7,177 nt of DNA from Gammaproteobacteria bacterium (GTDB taxonomy: Bacteria; Pseudomonadota; Gammaproteobacteria; Pseudomonadales; Pseudohongiellaceae): positions 1 to 7,177 of the forward strand of contig RKSA01000089.1 of assembly GCA_007571115.1 (NCBI GenBank), written 5' to 3'. Position 1 is the first letter of the stretch; every line of letters begins with the position of its first letter. The notes beneath the pieces are model-generated. The model was not told the origin of the DNA. It searched no databases and saw nothing but the letters and a program-made list of their open reading frames with translations. Both the position numbers and the translations under genes were made by a program. Positions 6,054-7,177 of this stretch are shown here, piece after piece.

Positions 6054-7177
6054 GCAGTTCGCGCCGCAGGATCTTGCCGATGTTCGACTTGGGCAAATCC
6101 TCGACGCATTCGATGTGGCGGGGAATCTTGTACGCTGCGAGCCCCTCGCGGCACCAGTCCTCGAGCTCCTTTGCCGAAGGCGGCTCGCCATTGGCGACAA
6201 TGAACAGCTTGACCGCCTCTCCGCTTCTCTCGTCGGGGATGCCGATGGCAGCGCTTTCGGCAACCTGGGGGTGGCGGTTGACCCAGTCCTCGATTTCGTT
6301 GGGGAAGACGTTGAAACCCGAAACGAGGATCATGTCCTTCTTCCGGTCGACGATGCTGACGTAGCCGTCCTCGCTGAGCGTCGCGAAATCGCCGCTGCTG
6401 AACCAGCCATCGGCGCTGATGCTCTCGGCGGTGGCCTCTTCCCTGCCATGGTAACCGGTCATGACCTGGGGGCCTCGCACCTGGAGCTCGCCGGTCTCGC
6501 CGGCGGCAAGCACCCGGCCCGCCTCGTCGATCACGCGCAGCTCGGTTTCGGGAACCGCCTTGCCGACGGTTCCCCGGCGCTCCTTGCCAGGCAGATTCAC
6601 GGCAACCACAGGAGAGCATTCGGTGAGGCCATAGCCTTCGAGGATTTCGCAGCCGCTGCGTTTGAACCAGTCCTCGAGGACCGAGCTCGACATCGCCATG
6701 CCGCCGGCCCCGCAAAAGCGCCAGCTCGAAAAGTCGACCTCGCCGATCGCCGGATGCCTGAGCAAGGCGAGATACAGTGTGTTGATGCCGACGAAGCCAT
6801 GCACCGGCTGACGCTTGAGCAGTTTCACCAGGGCATCGAGATCCCGGGGGTTGGGGACGAGGAAGTTGTGGTTGCCCGCATAGGCCATCGTCAGCAGGTG
6901 CAATTGGAAGGCGTAGCTGTGGTAGAGCGGCAGCGGCGCGATCACGTTCGCTGACTGATCGTCGACGACGAGCGAGGTTCTCGAACGCAATTGCATCATG
7001 TTGGCGATGAGATTGCTGTGGCTGAGCATCGCCCCCTTGGCCACTCCGGTGGTGCCACCGGTGTAGAGGATCAGCGCCGGGTCGGCGCCTCCCCGGGCAG
7101 CGGCCGTTCGTGGCGGTTCGCAGCGAAGCGCTGCAGTGAAGCGATGCGAACCGGGCAGCTCGTAGGCGGGGATCATC
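6046..7177 (-). CDS. fadD: Long-chain fatty acid-CoA ligase, FadD type (5' end outside the window)
   Basis: The visible part has 376 residues with a natural C-terminus. The N-terminal third, about 180 residues judged by E. coli FadD (about 561), lies beyond the window edge, and the ATG at 7176 is internal. The family activates fatty acids to acyl-CoA through an acyl-adenylate, typically at the inner face of the cytoplasmic membrane, feeding beta-oxidation or lipid synthesis. Motifs, numbered from the first complete visible codon, are the P-loop YTGGTTGVAKG (38-48), PLPLYHSYA (81-89), FCGAGGMAM (154-162), GYGLTE (181-186), the FadD-signature segment DGWFSSGDFA (256-265) with Asp263, VDRKKDMILVSGFNVFPNEI (276-295) and the catalytic lysine Lys368 in SNIGKILRREL. 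The GFNVFPNEIE segment is typical of bacterial FadD and argues against short-chain or bile-acid ligases, but chain-length preference cannot be read from this. It is the first visible gene of the fadD-hrpA-mlaA series; its promoter is outside. Confidence 0.9.
   Translation of the reverse strand, partial: MIPAYELPGSHRFTAALRCEPPRTAAARGGADPALILYTGGTTGVAKGAMLSHSNLIANMMQLRSRTSLVVDDQSANVIAPLPLYHSYAFQLHLLTMAYAGNHNFLVPNPRDLDALVKLLKRQPVHGFVGINTLYLALLRHPAIGEVDFSSWRFCGAGGMAMSSSVLEDWFKRSGCEILEGYGLTECSPVVAVNLPGKERRGTVGKAVPETELRVIDEAGRVLAAGETGELQVRGPQVMTGYHGREEATAESISADGWFSSGDFATLSEDGYVSIVDRKKDMILVSGFNVFPNEIEDWVNRHPQVAESAAIGIPDERSGEAVKLFIVANGEPPSAKELEDWCREGLAAYKIPRHIECVEDLPKSNIGKILRRELRG

Noticed and set aside
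4569..6203. A 544-codon open frame on the plus strand opposite hrpA
   Set aside because: It lies fully antisense to a protein with intact DEAH helicase motifs. Its translation is rich in Arg, Ala, Gln and Asp with no recognisable domain, as expected for the complement of a GC-rich gene.
6054..6263. N-terminal 70-codon extension of hrpA
   Set aside because: The sequence overlaps the conserved catalytic C-terminus of the ligase, and its residue composition is that of a shadow frame. The GTG at 6053 gives a compact gene junction.
5587..6954. A 455-codon plus-strand open frame spanning the hrpA/fadD junction
   Set aside because: It is antisense to two clear genes, has no family motif and crosses their boundary with no change in character. 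I treat it as a GC-rich shadow frame.

Overview
The window looks like an ordinary stretch of chromosome from a GC-rich proteobacterium, most likely a gammaproteobacterium. The inference rests on the gene set: a DusA-type tRNA-dihydrouridine synthase, a full-length HrpA with its proteobacterial C-terminal extension, an MlaA outer-membrane lipid-transport protein of a non-lipoprotein type that I recall from Pseudomonas-like bacteria, and a FadD-type acyl-CoA ligase. Coding density is very high. I see no rRNA, tRNA, CRISPR array, insertion sequence, phage gene or integration site. I did not find an undescribed multi-gene system; the unusual points are small and local.

Left part, plus strand (1-1537): dusA (9-995), then a 71-base gap made largely of short tandem repeats, then a 156-residue TerB-domain protein (1067-1537). 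The 72-base gap at 1538-1609 separates this pair from the convergent operon and also holds a 13-base tandem duplication.

Right part, minus strand (7177 down to 1610): three tightly packed genes read as one probable operon in the order fadD-like (5' end outside the window), hrpA, mlaA. The fadD stop overlaps the proposed GTG start of hrpA by 8 bases, and one base separates the hrpA stop from the mlaA start, so translational coupling is likely. The products link fatty-acid activation, an RNA helicase acting on translating or stalled ribosomes, and retrograde phospholipid transport from the outer membrane. The shared transcription may only be historical packing, because no single pathway joins the three.

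Points worth a second look are an apparently shortened HrpA N-terminus, two 28-base tracts of exact 13-base tandem duplication flanking the terB-like gene, a triplicated Shine-Dalgarno-like leader before that gene, several substitutions in DusA motifs, and a perfect 10-base-arm inverted repeat in the last codons of mlaA.
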